In this document: positions 5,960 through 12,208 of the stretch, piece by piece
How the letters are laid out: each line of letters opens with the position of its first letter
Numbering within the stretch: the stretch's first letter is position 1
Origin: Bacteroidales bacterium
Lineage (GTDB): Bacteria; Bacteroidota; Bacteroidia; Bacteroidales; UBA932
Assembly (NCBI GenBank): GCA_017617475.1
Contig: JAFZWC010000058.1
Location: 1 to 13,177 of the forward strand
Direction of reading: 5' to 3'
DNA length: 13,177 nucleotides
The notes under the pieces: generated by a model
Told to the model about the DNA's origin: nothing
The model's input: only the letters and a program-made list of their open reading frames with translations
The model's database searches: none
Program-made: the position numbers and the translations under genes

Positions 5960-6996
5960 CGTACTCTCAGACGTTTGCCAACCTGAAGGACGGTGGTTTC
6001 TTTGATGCCGTTGAGTTGGCAGATGTGTTTGACGGTGGTGCCGTACTTGCGGGCTATGCCGTATAGCGTGTCACCGTTGCGGACGGTGTGATAACGCATG
6101 GCGGCCGCTTCGGCGGCTGCACGGGCGGCGGCCTCCTTCCTGGCCTGTTCTTCGGCCAGCAGGCGGTCCTCCTCGTCGGTGCGGAAAATCTCGTCCTCGT
6201 CGTCTATGTTCTGCACATACCGCTGGTTGGGATTGAAGTACCAGGAACGGATCCGGAACAGGCGGTGACGCAGGGTTCCGGTCTCGAAATCGATGAGCCA
6301 GGACGGATCGAAGGCGGCGCCTTTGTATCGCGTTTCAAAGTGCAGGTGCGGACCGGTGGAGCGGCCGGTAGAGCCGCCCAAGCCGATGATATCGCCGGCG
6401 CTGACCCAGTCTCCGGGTTCCACATTGCGCTTGGACAAGTGGCCGTAGAAAGTCTCCAGGCCGTTGGCATGACGCACCACCACCAGGTTACCGTAGCCAC
6501 CTACATAATCCGAGATGCGCACCCGGCCGTCGAAGGCAACGGGAACGGGCGTTCCGGTGGCATAAGGAAGGTCGATGCCCTGGTGCCGGCGTCCGTGGCG
6601 GTAACCGTACTGGGAACGCGGCTTCACCACATAAGGGCACACATAGGAATCCAGGGTGTCCACTATCCACAGGGAGAAGCGTTCCGGAAGGGCATCCGGC
6701 TCTTCTTTATAAGGGTTCACGGTCTTGGTATCCCAGTACTGTGTAAATACGCTGTCGGCCGCCACCATACTGGGATCTTTGACATAACGGTAGGTGCCGT
6801 TGTTGTACAGCACCACCTTCACGGCCGGGTTCCCCGTGTCCAGGGTGTCGGCATAGGGCGTAGCCCTCTGGGTGAAGGATTTCAGGGACTGCCGACCAAA
6901 CTCGTGGCGAAGGGAATCGGCCACACGGGAATTGTCCTGGGCCTTGAGGGAAAGGCCGATGCTGACGGTCAGGATGAAGGCAAGGATTCTTCTCAT
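5956..6996 (-). CDS. Secreted M23 peptidase with C-terminal LysM domain
   Basis: The 346-residue protein has a signal peptide (about residues 1-19, ending LSLKA before Gln20). A linker domain follows, then an M23 domain at about 125-235 with zinc ligands His138 and Asp142 (HQGIDL), His186 in YGHLS, and His217/His219 in HLHFE. Next come an acidic stretch, a Glu/Ala/Arg-rich helix at about 275-299, and one LysM domain at 302-346 (YHTVRNGDTLYGIARKYG). It is therefore a predicted periplasmic peptidoglycan endopeptidase that binds glycan through LysM, with an intact active site. It begins 3 nt after the manB stop and is probably co-transcribed with it. Its TAG stop lies in the right arm of the inverted-repeat element. 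Confidence 0.93.
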   Translation of the reverse strand: MRRILAFILTVSIGLSLKAQDNSRVADSLRHEFGRQSLKSFTQRATPYADTLDTGNPAVKVVLYNNGTYRYVKDPSMVAADSVFTQYWDTKTVNPYKEEPDALPERFSLWIVDTLDSYVCPYVVKPRSQYGYRHGRRHQGIDLPYATGTPVPVAFDGRVRISDYVGGYGNLVVVRHANGLETFYGHLSKRNVEPGDWVSAGDIIGLGGSTGRSTGPHLHFETRYKGAAFDPSWLIDFETGTLRHRLFRIRSWYFNPNQRYVQNIDDEDEIFRTDEEDRLLAEEQARKEAAARAAAEAAAMRYHTVRNGDTLYGIARKYGTTVKHICQLNGIKETTVLQVGKRLRVR

Positions 6997-6999
6997 TCG

Positions 7000-8364
7000 C
7001 TATCGTTTGGCGCCGAAGCGGCTGGTCAGAATGTTTTCGGTCTCGGCAATCTTTTCCTGCAGCAGGGCGTCGGAAGTGGCCTCGCAGATGAAGCGGAGGT
7101 AGGGTTCGGTATTGGAGGGGCGGATGTTGAACCACCAGTCCGGGAACTCTACGCGGTATCCGTCGAAATCCATGAAGGAGGTGGCCTTCTCGGCCGACAT
7201 GAAGTGCTCCTTGATGGCGTCCATGGCGCCTTTCTTGTCTTCCAGGCGGAAGTTGATTTCGCCGGAGTTCTTGTAACGCACAATCTCGGCAATGGCCTGG
7301 CTCAGGGTCTTTCCTTCTTTCTTAAGGTCGGCCACTATGTTCAGCAGAATCATGGAAGCCAGCAGGCCGCTGTCGCTGTAGAAGAAGTCGCGGAAATAGT
7401 AGTGACCGGCCAGTTCCCCGCCCCAGACGCCGTCAATCTCACGAAGCTTCTTGGCGGCAAAGGCGCGGCCCACCTTCCAGGTTTCCATGGTGCAACCCAT
7501 GGGAGCCAGATACTCCCCTACGGCCTTGGAGGAACGGATATCCTGCAGCACAATGCCTTTCAGTCCCCTTTCGCCCACGAAGTAACGGCCCATGAGGGCT
7601 ATCATGAGGTCGGGCGAGATGAAGTGGCCCTTCTCGTCGATGAACATGACGCGGTCGGCGTCGCCGTCGTAGATAACGCCGGCATCGGCCTTGACCTCGC
7701 GAACCTTTTCTTCCAGCGGGAAGCAGTTCTTCTCGATGAGCGGGTTGGGTTCATGGTTGGGGAAGCGGCCGTCCAGCGTGTCAAACAGATAGTGGATGTT
7801 GCTGCCGGTGCCGAAGATTTCCTTGGCGAAGAGGTTGGCCATGCCGTTGGAGAGGTCCATGGCTATGGTGAGGCCGCTGTAGTCCTTCACGAACTTGCGC
7901 ATGAAGGCCAGGTAGTCGGCCATGATCTCTTTCTGGAACACCTTGCCGCGCTGCGCCGCCACAGGGGTGGCCTTGCCTTCGTCAATCCAGGCCTTGATCT
8001 GGCCCAGTCCGGCGTCGTAGCCCACGGCCTGGGCGTCCGTGGTGGACACCTTCATGCCGTTGTATTCGGCCGGGTTGTGGCTGGCGGTAATCTGCACGGA
8101 GGCGTCGAATCCGTAATTGGCCGTGCCGAAGTATACCATGGGGGTGGAACTGAGGCCGATATCGTATACGTCGGCTCCGGCGTCGTTGATGCCTTTGATG
8201 ACGGCGTCATGGATTTCCATGGACGAGGTGCGGCAGTCCCGGCCCACCAGTACTTTATTGGTTTTCAGGAGTATAGGGATAAAGTATCCCACTTTATAGG
8301 CGATGTCCAGGTTCCAGTCTTTGCCCCAGACTCCGCGGATGTCGTATGCGTGAAATGCACCCAT
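7000..8364 (-). CDS. manB: Phosphomannomutase/phosphoglucomutase (alpha-D-phosphohexomutase family)
   Basis: The enzyme interconverts hexose 6-phosphate and 1-phosphate (mannose and/or glucose), supplying sugar nucleotides for polysaccharide and envelope synthesis in the cytoplasm. The 454-residue protein has all four family landmarks: the phosphoserine loop TASHNP at 93-98 (Ser95), the metal loop DGDADR at 233-238, the sugar-binding loop GGELAGHYYF at 315-324, and the phosphate-binding loop RPSNTEP at 415-421. In the sugar loop the common GGEMSGH/GGEMSAH serine is Ala319, so substrate preference should not be assumed. Length is normal. A strong promoter lies upstream, and the M23-LysM gene follows after 3 nt. 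The manB symbol is used in the broad sense; a phosphoglucomutase role is equally possible. Confidence 0.88.
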   Translation of the reverse strand: MGAFHAYDIRGVWGKDWNLDIAYKVGYFIPILLKTNKVLVGRDCRTSSMEIHDAVIKGINDAGADVYDIGLSSTPMVYFGTANYGFDASVQITASHNPAEYNGMKVSTTDAQAVGYDAGLGQIKAWIDEGKATPVAAQRGKVFQKEIMADYLAFMRKFVKDYSGLTIAMDLSNGMANLFAKEIFGTGSNIHYLFDTLDGRFPNHEPNPLIEKNCFPLEEKVREVKADAGVIYDGDADRVMFIDEKGHFISPDLMIALMGRYFVGERGLKGIVLQDIRSSKAVGEYLAPMGCTMETWKVGRAFAAKKLREIDGVWGGELAGHYYFRDFFYSDSGLLASMILLNIVADLKKEGKTLSQAIAEIVRYKNSGEINFRLEDKKGAMDAIKEHFMSAEKATSFMDFDGYRVEFPDWWFNIRPSNTEPYLRFICEATSDALLQEKIAETENILTSRFGAKR

Positions 8365-8389
8365 AGGTTTGCGGTTTTATGTAGACTTA

Positions 8390-8420
8390 CAAAGTTAGCA
8401 AAAAACCGGAAGCCTGCAAA
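8390..8420 (-). promoter_or_regulatory. Promoter of manB - M23/LysM operon
   Basis: On the minus strand the -33 box TTTG (8420-8417) and the -7 box TAACTTTG (8397-8390) are 19 nt apart, both exact matches to the Bacteroidota consensus. The 5' leader would be about 20 nt before the ATG at 8364. Confidence 0.82.
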
Positions 8421-8436
8421 AATCGGACAAATTGCT

Positions 8437-8444
8437 TATCTTTG
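8437..8444 (+). promoter_or_regulatory. -7 box of the nitroreductase promoter
   Basis: TATCTTTG matches TAnnTTTG and lies 20 nt before the ATG at 8465. A weak -33 match (CCTG at 8413-8416, 20-nt spacing) overlaps the position of the divergent manB -33 box, so the two promoters may compete. Confidence 0.6.
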
Positions 8445-8464
8445 CCGAAACAAAAACTCTGAAC

Positions 8465-9091
8465 ATGAAACGAATTGCCTTATTCATCGCCCTTGCCGCA
8501 ACGCTCGTGAGCGGCTGCAAGGCTCAGGAAAAAGCCGCCGTCCCGTCGGCCCTGGATGTCATTATGACCCGCACCAGCATCCGCAGCTACACTGGTGACC
8601 CCGTGTCCCAGGAACAGCTGGAAACCATCCTCAAGGCCGGCATGGCAGCCCCTACGGCCATGAACAGCCAGCCCTGGCGCTTCGTGGTGGTAACGGACAA
8701 GGAAAAGATTGCCAAGGTCTTCGGTTCCGGTTTCCGGGGAGAGATGTTCAACAACGCCGGCGCCGTGATTGTGGTCTGCGGCGAATCCACTTCCATGCGC
8801 AAGCCCTTCGGCCAGCCCGATGCCCCGGAGGTGGAAATGGACAACATGTTCTGGTTTGAGGACTGCGCTGCCGCGGCCGAGAACATCCTCCTGGCCGCCC
8901 ATGCCCTTGGTCTGGGTGCCGTCTGGACGGCCGGTTATCCCGGCATGGACCGCGCAACCCCCATCGCCGCCGCATTGGGCATTCCGGAGAAGGTGATTCC
9001 CCTGTGCATAATCCCCGTGGGCGTACCGGCCGAGTCCCCCGCCCCCAAGGACAAGTGGAAACCCGAAAACATCCACTGGAACCAGTGGTAA
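8465..9091 (+). CDS. Nitroreductase-family flavoprotein with lipoprotein signal
   Basis: The 208-residue protein begins with a lipoprotein signal whose lipobox ends LVSGC (Cys18). A nitroreductase domain follows from about residue 28: the FMN-binding RTSIRSY at 36-42, AAPTAMNSQPWRFVVV at 61-76, a central NNAGAVIVVCG stretch, and AAENILLAAHALGLGAVW at 137-154. These proteins bind FMN and use NAD(P)H to reduce nitro compounds, quinones or other acceptors. The true substrate cannot be told from sequence. Export of a flavoprotein is unusual, because most nitroreductases are cytoplasmic and NAD(P)H is not expected outside; the signal looks genuine and starts at the ATG (8465). An in-frame TTG at 8432 overlaps the promoter and was not chosen. 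Single-gene unit with a strong terminator. Confidence 0.9.
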   Translation: MKRIALFIALAATLVSGCKAQEKAAVPSALDVIMTRTSIRSYTGDPVSQEQLETILKAGMAAPTAMNSQPWRFVVVTDKEKIAKVFGSGFRGEMFNNAGAVIVVCGESTSMRKPFGQPDAPEVEMDNMFWFEDCAAAAENILLAAHALGLGAVWTAGYPGMDRATPIAAALGIPEKVIPLCIIPVGVPAESPAPKDKWKPENIHWNQW

Positions 9092-9129
9092 ACCGTGGAC
9101 ACAACTAATTGAGTCCAAATAGATTAAAC

Positions 9130-9163
9130 AAAATCCCCTAGTCAAAAAAGACCAGGGGATTTT
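9130..9163. terminator. Strong bidirectional intrinsic terminator (nitroreductase + / outer-membrane protein -)
   Basis: A 10-bp stem AAAATCCCCT/AGGGGATTTT (9130-9139 and 9154-9163) is extended by GTC/GAC across one mismatch, with an A6 loop. The arms end in T runs on both strands, so it can terminate the nitroreductase transcript from the left and the convergent transporter/outer-membrane operon from the right. Confidence 0.9.
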
Positions 9164-9207
9164 ACTTTAGTGACTGATTGTCAGCAACTTTCGTCCACGA
9201 GCAAGTT

Positions 9208-10494
9208 CTAGAAGTTAAACTTGGTCATGCAGATGAAGCGGTGGTTCAGGATCCACTCCTTGTCGCCGGTGTACATACCGCGGGCGTTGCGGGTGCCGCT
9301 GCCGAACTCGGCGGCGGTGAGGTTGTACTCCAGGGACACGGTAAACTTGCCCAGGTTCCAGGCCACGGTGGGCGTGGCGCGGAAGGCCTGCTGGATCTTG
9401 GTGTCGGCGGCTGTGTTGATCCAGAGGTTGGCATCACCAGAAGGGTTGGAAACAAGGTCCTTGGTGGTGCCCAGCTGCTTCATGTAACCCAGCATGCCCA
9501 TCACCTGGAACTTCTTGCCGTACTGGAAGCTCACGAAGGAAGCCCAGTCCTGCATGGGAGTGTAGGTAATGGTGGCGCTGGCCTGGTCAAAGGAAGCTAT
9601 GCCGTAACCGGACAGGAGGTTCATATGCTCGCCGGACTGAGCCAGGATGCTCTTGGCACGCAGCTGGAAGAGGCCGTTGGTGTACTGTACGAACACAAAG
9701 GGAGAGAAGGTGTGCAGCATGCCCTTGACTTCCACCACGGCATTGGGCGCATTCACCCAGGTAGCATTCATGGTGCGGTAGGGACGCATATTTACCATAT
9801 CCAGACCCAGCTTACCCACGAACTTGCCGCTCTTGTAGGCTACACCCAGATAGAACTCCGGCAGGCCGTACTTGTAGTAGTCCTTGCTCTTGCCGGCGGG
9901 ACCGGTGGGCAGGTAGTGGTTCAGGTACAGCATGCTGGCGGTAAGGGTGAACTTGTCGTTCAGCTTCACGTCGGCCGTGAGCTGGGGGCTGCGGTTGAAG
10001 GGATTGAACGGGGCGCCTGTCTCCAGGTTGTTCATGTGGGGCATGTCGGCCGCCATGGGATGCCAGGACTGGCCGATGGTGAGGCTCACGGGATTGTTGT
10101 CCCAGTTCAGCTTCATGAAAGCCTGACGCAGACGCAGAGTAGGAACGGAACCGCTGAGGTAGTAGAAATCGGCCTCAACCTTACCGGAAACGCCCATGGT
10201 TCCCCACTTGTAACCGGAGACATCCAGGCCCAGACGGGTGGTGAGGGATACGAAGCGCCAGTTGAAACCGTCGTTGGCGTCGAACTGGTTGGCCATATTT
10301 ACATTCTTGTAATCGTGACCCTTGGGCATGTAGAAATACAGGTCCTCGGTACCGGCGTTAACGGCACGGCTGTCGGCCACCATATAGTTACGGATAAAGC
10401 CGTAAAGCTTGAATTTGGAAGGTTTCTCTTCCTGAGCGAAGGCGGTGCTGAAGGAAAGCAGCGCTGCCACAAAAATAATGATACCTTTTTTCAT
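9208..10494 (-). CDS. Outer-membrane beta-barrel protein, possibly DcaP-like porin
   Basis: The 428-residue protein has a classical signal peptide cut after AFA at residue 20 (before QEEK). It continues as alternating hydrophobic/polar strands rich in Tyr, Phe, Gly and Asn, starting at FKLYGFIRNYMVAD and ending in a terminal Phe (KFNF), the usual mark of an outer-membrane barrel. The architecture resembles DcaP-type porins, which pass dicarboxylates in Acinetobacter, but this is a resemblance seen by eye. It lies 72 nt downstream of a DASS transporter gene, and co-transcription would pair an outer-membrane channel with an inner-membrane carboxylate carrier. No own promoter is evident. Two GC-rich hairpins precede the start and could tune its expression relative to the transporter. 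Barrel assignment is firm; the substrate is inferred. Confidence 0.85.
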   Translation of the reverse strand: MKKGIIIFVAALLSFSTAFAQEEKPSKFKLYGFIRNYMVADSRAVNAGTEDLYFYMPKGHDYKNVNMANQFDANDGFNWRFVSLTTRLGLDVSGYKWGTMGVSGKVEADFYYLSGSVPTLRLRQAFMKLNWDNNPVSLTIGQSWHPMAADMPHMNNLETGAPFNPFNRSPQLTADVKLNDKFTLTASMLYLNHYLPTGPAGKSKDYYKYGLPEFYLGVAYKSGKFVGKLGLDMVNMRPYRTMNATWVNAPNAVVEVKGMLHTFSPFVFVQYTNGLFQLRAKSILAQSGEHMNLLSGYGIASFDQASATITYTPMQDWASFVSFQYGKKFQVMGMLGYMKQLGTTKDLVSNPSGDANLWINTAADTKIQQAFRATPTVAWNLGKFTVSLEYNLTAAEFGSGTRNARGMYTGDKEWILNHRFICMTKFNF

Positions 10495-10500
10495 ATACTA

Positions 10501-10530
10501 AAACAAAGATGCCCGGTGGTGGCCGGGCAT
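10501..10530 (-). terminator. Hairpin with short T-rich tail just upstream of the outer-membrane protein gene
   Basis: On the minus strand the 8-bp stem ATGCCCGG/CCGGGCAT (10530-10523 and 10516-10509) with a 6-nt loop is followed by CTTTGTTTT, ending about 6 nt before the ATG at 10494. It has the form of a partial terminator or attenuator within the operon; it might instead be an mRNA-stabilising structure. Confidence 0.55.
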
Positions 10531-10542
10531 GAAAGGGTTATC

Positions 10543-10563
10543 ACCCCCGGCCGGACCGGGGGT
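10543..10563 (-). repeat. GC-rich hairpin directly after the DASS transporter stop codon
   Basis: The stem CCCCCGG (10544-10550) / CCGGGGG (10556-10562), plus an A-T pair, encloses a 5-nt loop. It begins 3 nt past the stop codon and is not followed by a T tract. It may protect the 3' end of the transporter message from exonucleases. It forms a tandem pair with the hairpin at 10509-10530. Confidence 0.6.
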
Positions 10564-10566
10564 CTG

Positions 10567-12012
10567 TTATGCAAACGGGAAAATCTTTGTAAGCCAGAAG
10601 AAGCCGAACACAAAGCCGATGGTTCCGATGATGATGCCCACCTTGGCCATATCCTTGGTCTCTACCAGGCCGGTAGAAGAAGCGATGGCATTCGGAGGGG
10701 TGGAGATGGGGAACAGCATGGCGATGGAGGCGCACACGGCAATGAACACAATCATGGCCTGCTTGCCGCCCAGGGCGATGAACTCGGCATTGTTGGCAGC
10801 TGCGGGATCGGCCATACCTTCCGCCACCACAATAAGGATGGGGATGAGGAGGGCCGCCGTAGCGGAGTTGGAAATGAAGTTGGAAAGGAAGTAGCACACC
10901 AGGCCGGCGATAACCAGCACCAGTACCACGGACATGGTGCCGAACGGGATGGCCTCGATGAGCACTTTGGCCAGACCGGTGCCCTGCAGGCAGGTGCCCA
11001 GGGCGAAGCCGCCGGCTACCAGCCACAGCACGCTCCAGTTAATTTCCTTGATGTCTTCCTTGGTGAAGATACCGGTGGCGGTAAGGACACCCAGCGGGAT
11101 AAGGGCAACAATATTGGAATTGATCTTGGTGATGCTTTCCGTCATCCACAGGAGGATGGTGCCGATGAAGGTGATCCACACCACAGTGGTCTTCCAGGTA
11201 TGGGGTTTCTTGTTCTCGGGGATCTCAAGCTTAAGCTCCTTGGCCTTGAAGGGGAAGAAGAACTGCAGGAGAATCCAGGCCAGCAGGATCATGATGATCA
11301 CGTAAGGGACCATGTGAACCATCCATTCCATGAAGGGAACCTCGGCGCCGGATTCGGCCAGGAACTTGACGGCGGTGGCGTTGGGCGGCGTGCCGATGGG
11401 CGTGCCGATACCGCCGATATTGGCGGCCACGGGAATGGAAAGGGCCAGGCCGATCTTACCTTTATCGTCGGCCGGAAGGGTGCCCAGCACGGGGGCCAGG
11501 AAGGCCAGCATCATAGCGGCGGTGGCGGTGTTGGACATGAACATGGAGAAGATGGAGATGACCACCAGGAAGCCCAGCAGAACCCACTTGGGCTTGGTGC
11601 CGAAGAGGCCCAGCAGGGCGCGGCCCATGGTAACGTCCAGACCATACTTCTCGGCCATGATGGCCAGTACGAAGCCGCCCAGGAAGAGCATGACCACAGG
11701 GTCGGCGAAGGCGGACATGATGCTCTTGAAGCCTACCAGCTGGCCGAATTCCGGCTTGCAGAAGAAGCCCAGACCCTTGTCGGACACGCACAGGAGGGCG
11801 ATGACGATAACCAGCAGGGACGTAGTCCAGTTGGGGATGATCTCAAAGATCCACATGAGGGCCGCGAAGGCGAAGAGGGCAATCACTCTCTGCTGCACCA
11901 CGGTAAGGGCGTCGATGCCGAAGAAAGAAGTGGGAACGGCCCAGAGGAAGATTGTAATAATCAGCACTATGGGCAGAAACACACAATACTTAAGGTTGAT
12001 TTTCTTTTCCAT
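10567..12012 (-). CDS. DASS (SLC13/INDY-type) carboxylate transporter
   Basis: The 481-residue integral membrane protein has about 11-12 hydrophobic segments and the two inverted-repeat signatures of the divalent anion:sodium symporter family. These are MSNTATAAM (SNT at 160-162) with IGTPPNA (208-211) in the first half, and ISNSATAAL (381-385) with ISTPPNA (438-441) in the second. In VcINDY and human NaCT these SNT and TPP elements bind sodium and substrate carboxylates, so the likely cargo is succinate, malate, fumarate or a related acid; sulfate or other anions cannot be excluded. Length is normal. The start at 12012 (MEKKINLKY) is supported by a -7 box about 37 nt upstream. It leads the operon with the outer-membrane protein and is divergent from gdhA. 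Confidence 0.92.
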   Translation of the reverse strand: MEKKINLKYCVFLPIVLIITIFLWAVPTSFFGIDALTVVQQRVIALFAFAALMWIFEIIPNWTTSLLVIVIALLCVSDKGLGFFCKPEFGQLVGFKSIMSAFADPVVMLFLGGFVLAIMAEKYGLDVTMGRALLGLFGTKPKWVLLGFLVVISIFSMFMSNTATAAMMLAFLAPVLGTLPADDKGKIGLALSIPVAANIGGIGTPIGTPPNATAVKFLAESGAEVPFMEWMVHMVPYVIIMILLAWILLQFFFPFKAKELKLEIPENKKPHTWKTTVVWITFIGTILLWMTESITKINSNIVALIPLGVLTATGIFTKEDIKEINWSVLWLVAGGFALGTCLQGTGLAKVLIEAIPFGTMSVVLVLVIAGLVCYFLSNFISNSATAALLIPILIVVAEGMADPAAANNAEFIALGGKQAMIVFIAVCASIAMLFPISTPPNAIASSTGLVETKDMAKVGIIIGTIGFVFGFFWLTKIFPFA

Positions 12013-12048
12013 TTATTGATAAGATATTAATACCCTAATTTTATCTTG

Positions 12049-12056
12049 CAAATTTA
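12049..12056 (-). promoter_or_regulatory. -7 box of the DASS transporter promoter
   Basis: TAAATTTG on the minus strand matches TAnnTTTG and lies 36 nt before the ATG at 12012. The -33 position shows only a CTGG-like sequence at 19-nt spacing, a weak match. The 12013-12208 intergenic region contains this and the divergent gdhA promoter, and no gene. Confidence 0.6.
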
Positions 12057-12096
12057 ATCATTTATTGCGACATAACCAGCGTTTTTTCAAAAGAAT

Positions 12097-12112
12097 CATT
12101 TCTTACGAAATG
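12097..12112. promoter_or_regulatory. Palindrome immediately upstream of the gdhA -33 box, possible operator
   Basis: CATTTC (12097-12102) and GAAATG (12107-12112) form a 6-bp inverted repeat around TTAC, one base before the TTG at 12114-12116. The position suits an activator or repressor site, but no regulator can be named. Confidence 0.35.
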
Positions 12113-12113
12113 C

Positions 12114-12144
12114 TTGGTTATTCCCGTTTTTCTCTTTACATTTG
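12114..12144 (+). promoter_or_regulatory. Promoter of gdhA
   Basis: A TTG -33 box (12114-12116) and a -7 box TACATTTG (12137-12144) are separated by 20 nt. The predicted 5' leader is about 55-60 nt, AT-rich and without obvious structure, before the ATG at 12209. Confidence 0.75.
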
Positions 12145-12208
12145 TGTGCTATAAATGAAGCAACATTACTACTTTTTAACAATAATTAAAAAACACTAAA
12201 CAAGTATC

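Noticed and set aside
6088..8598. Open frame of 836 codons on the plus strand opposite manB and the M23-LysM gene
   Set aside because: Antisense to two genes with intact catalytic motifs; composition is that of a shadow frame, and its end runs through the manB and nitroreductase promoters.
9073..9088. Perfect inverted repeat CCACTGG-AA-CCAGTGG at the end of the nitroreductase gene
   Set aside because: It lies wholly in the coding sequence for the C-terminal HWNQ region, has no T tract, and the real terminator follows at 9130-9163.
9178..12030. Open frame of 950 codons on the plus strand opposite the transporter and outer-membrane protein genes
   Set aside because: It is antisense to two well-supported genes, His/Gly/Glu-rich and low in complexity, with no recognisable domain. 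It is the mirror of codons with C/G at the third position.
12021..12047. Short inverted repeat AAGATA/TATCTT in the transporter leader
   Set aside because: Only 6 bp in AT-rich sequence with a 15-nt loop; expected by chance.
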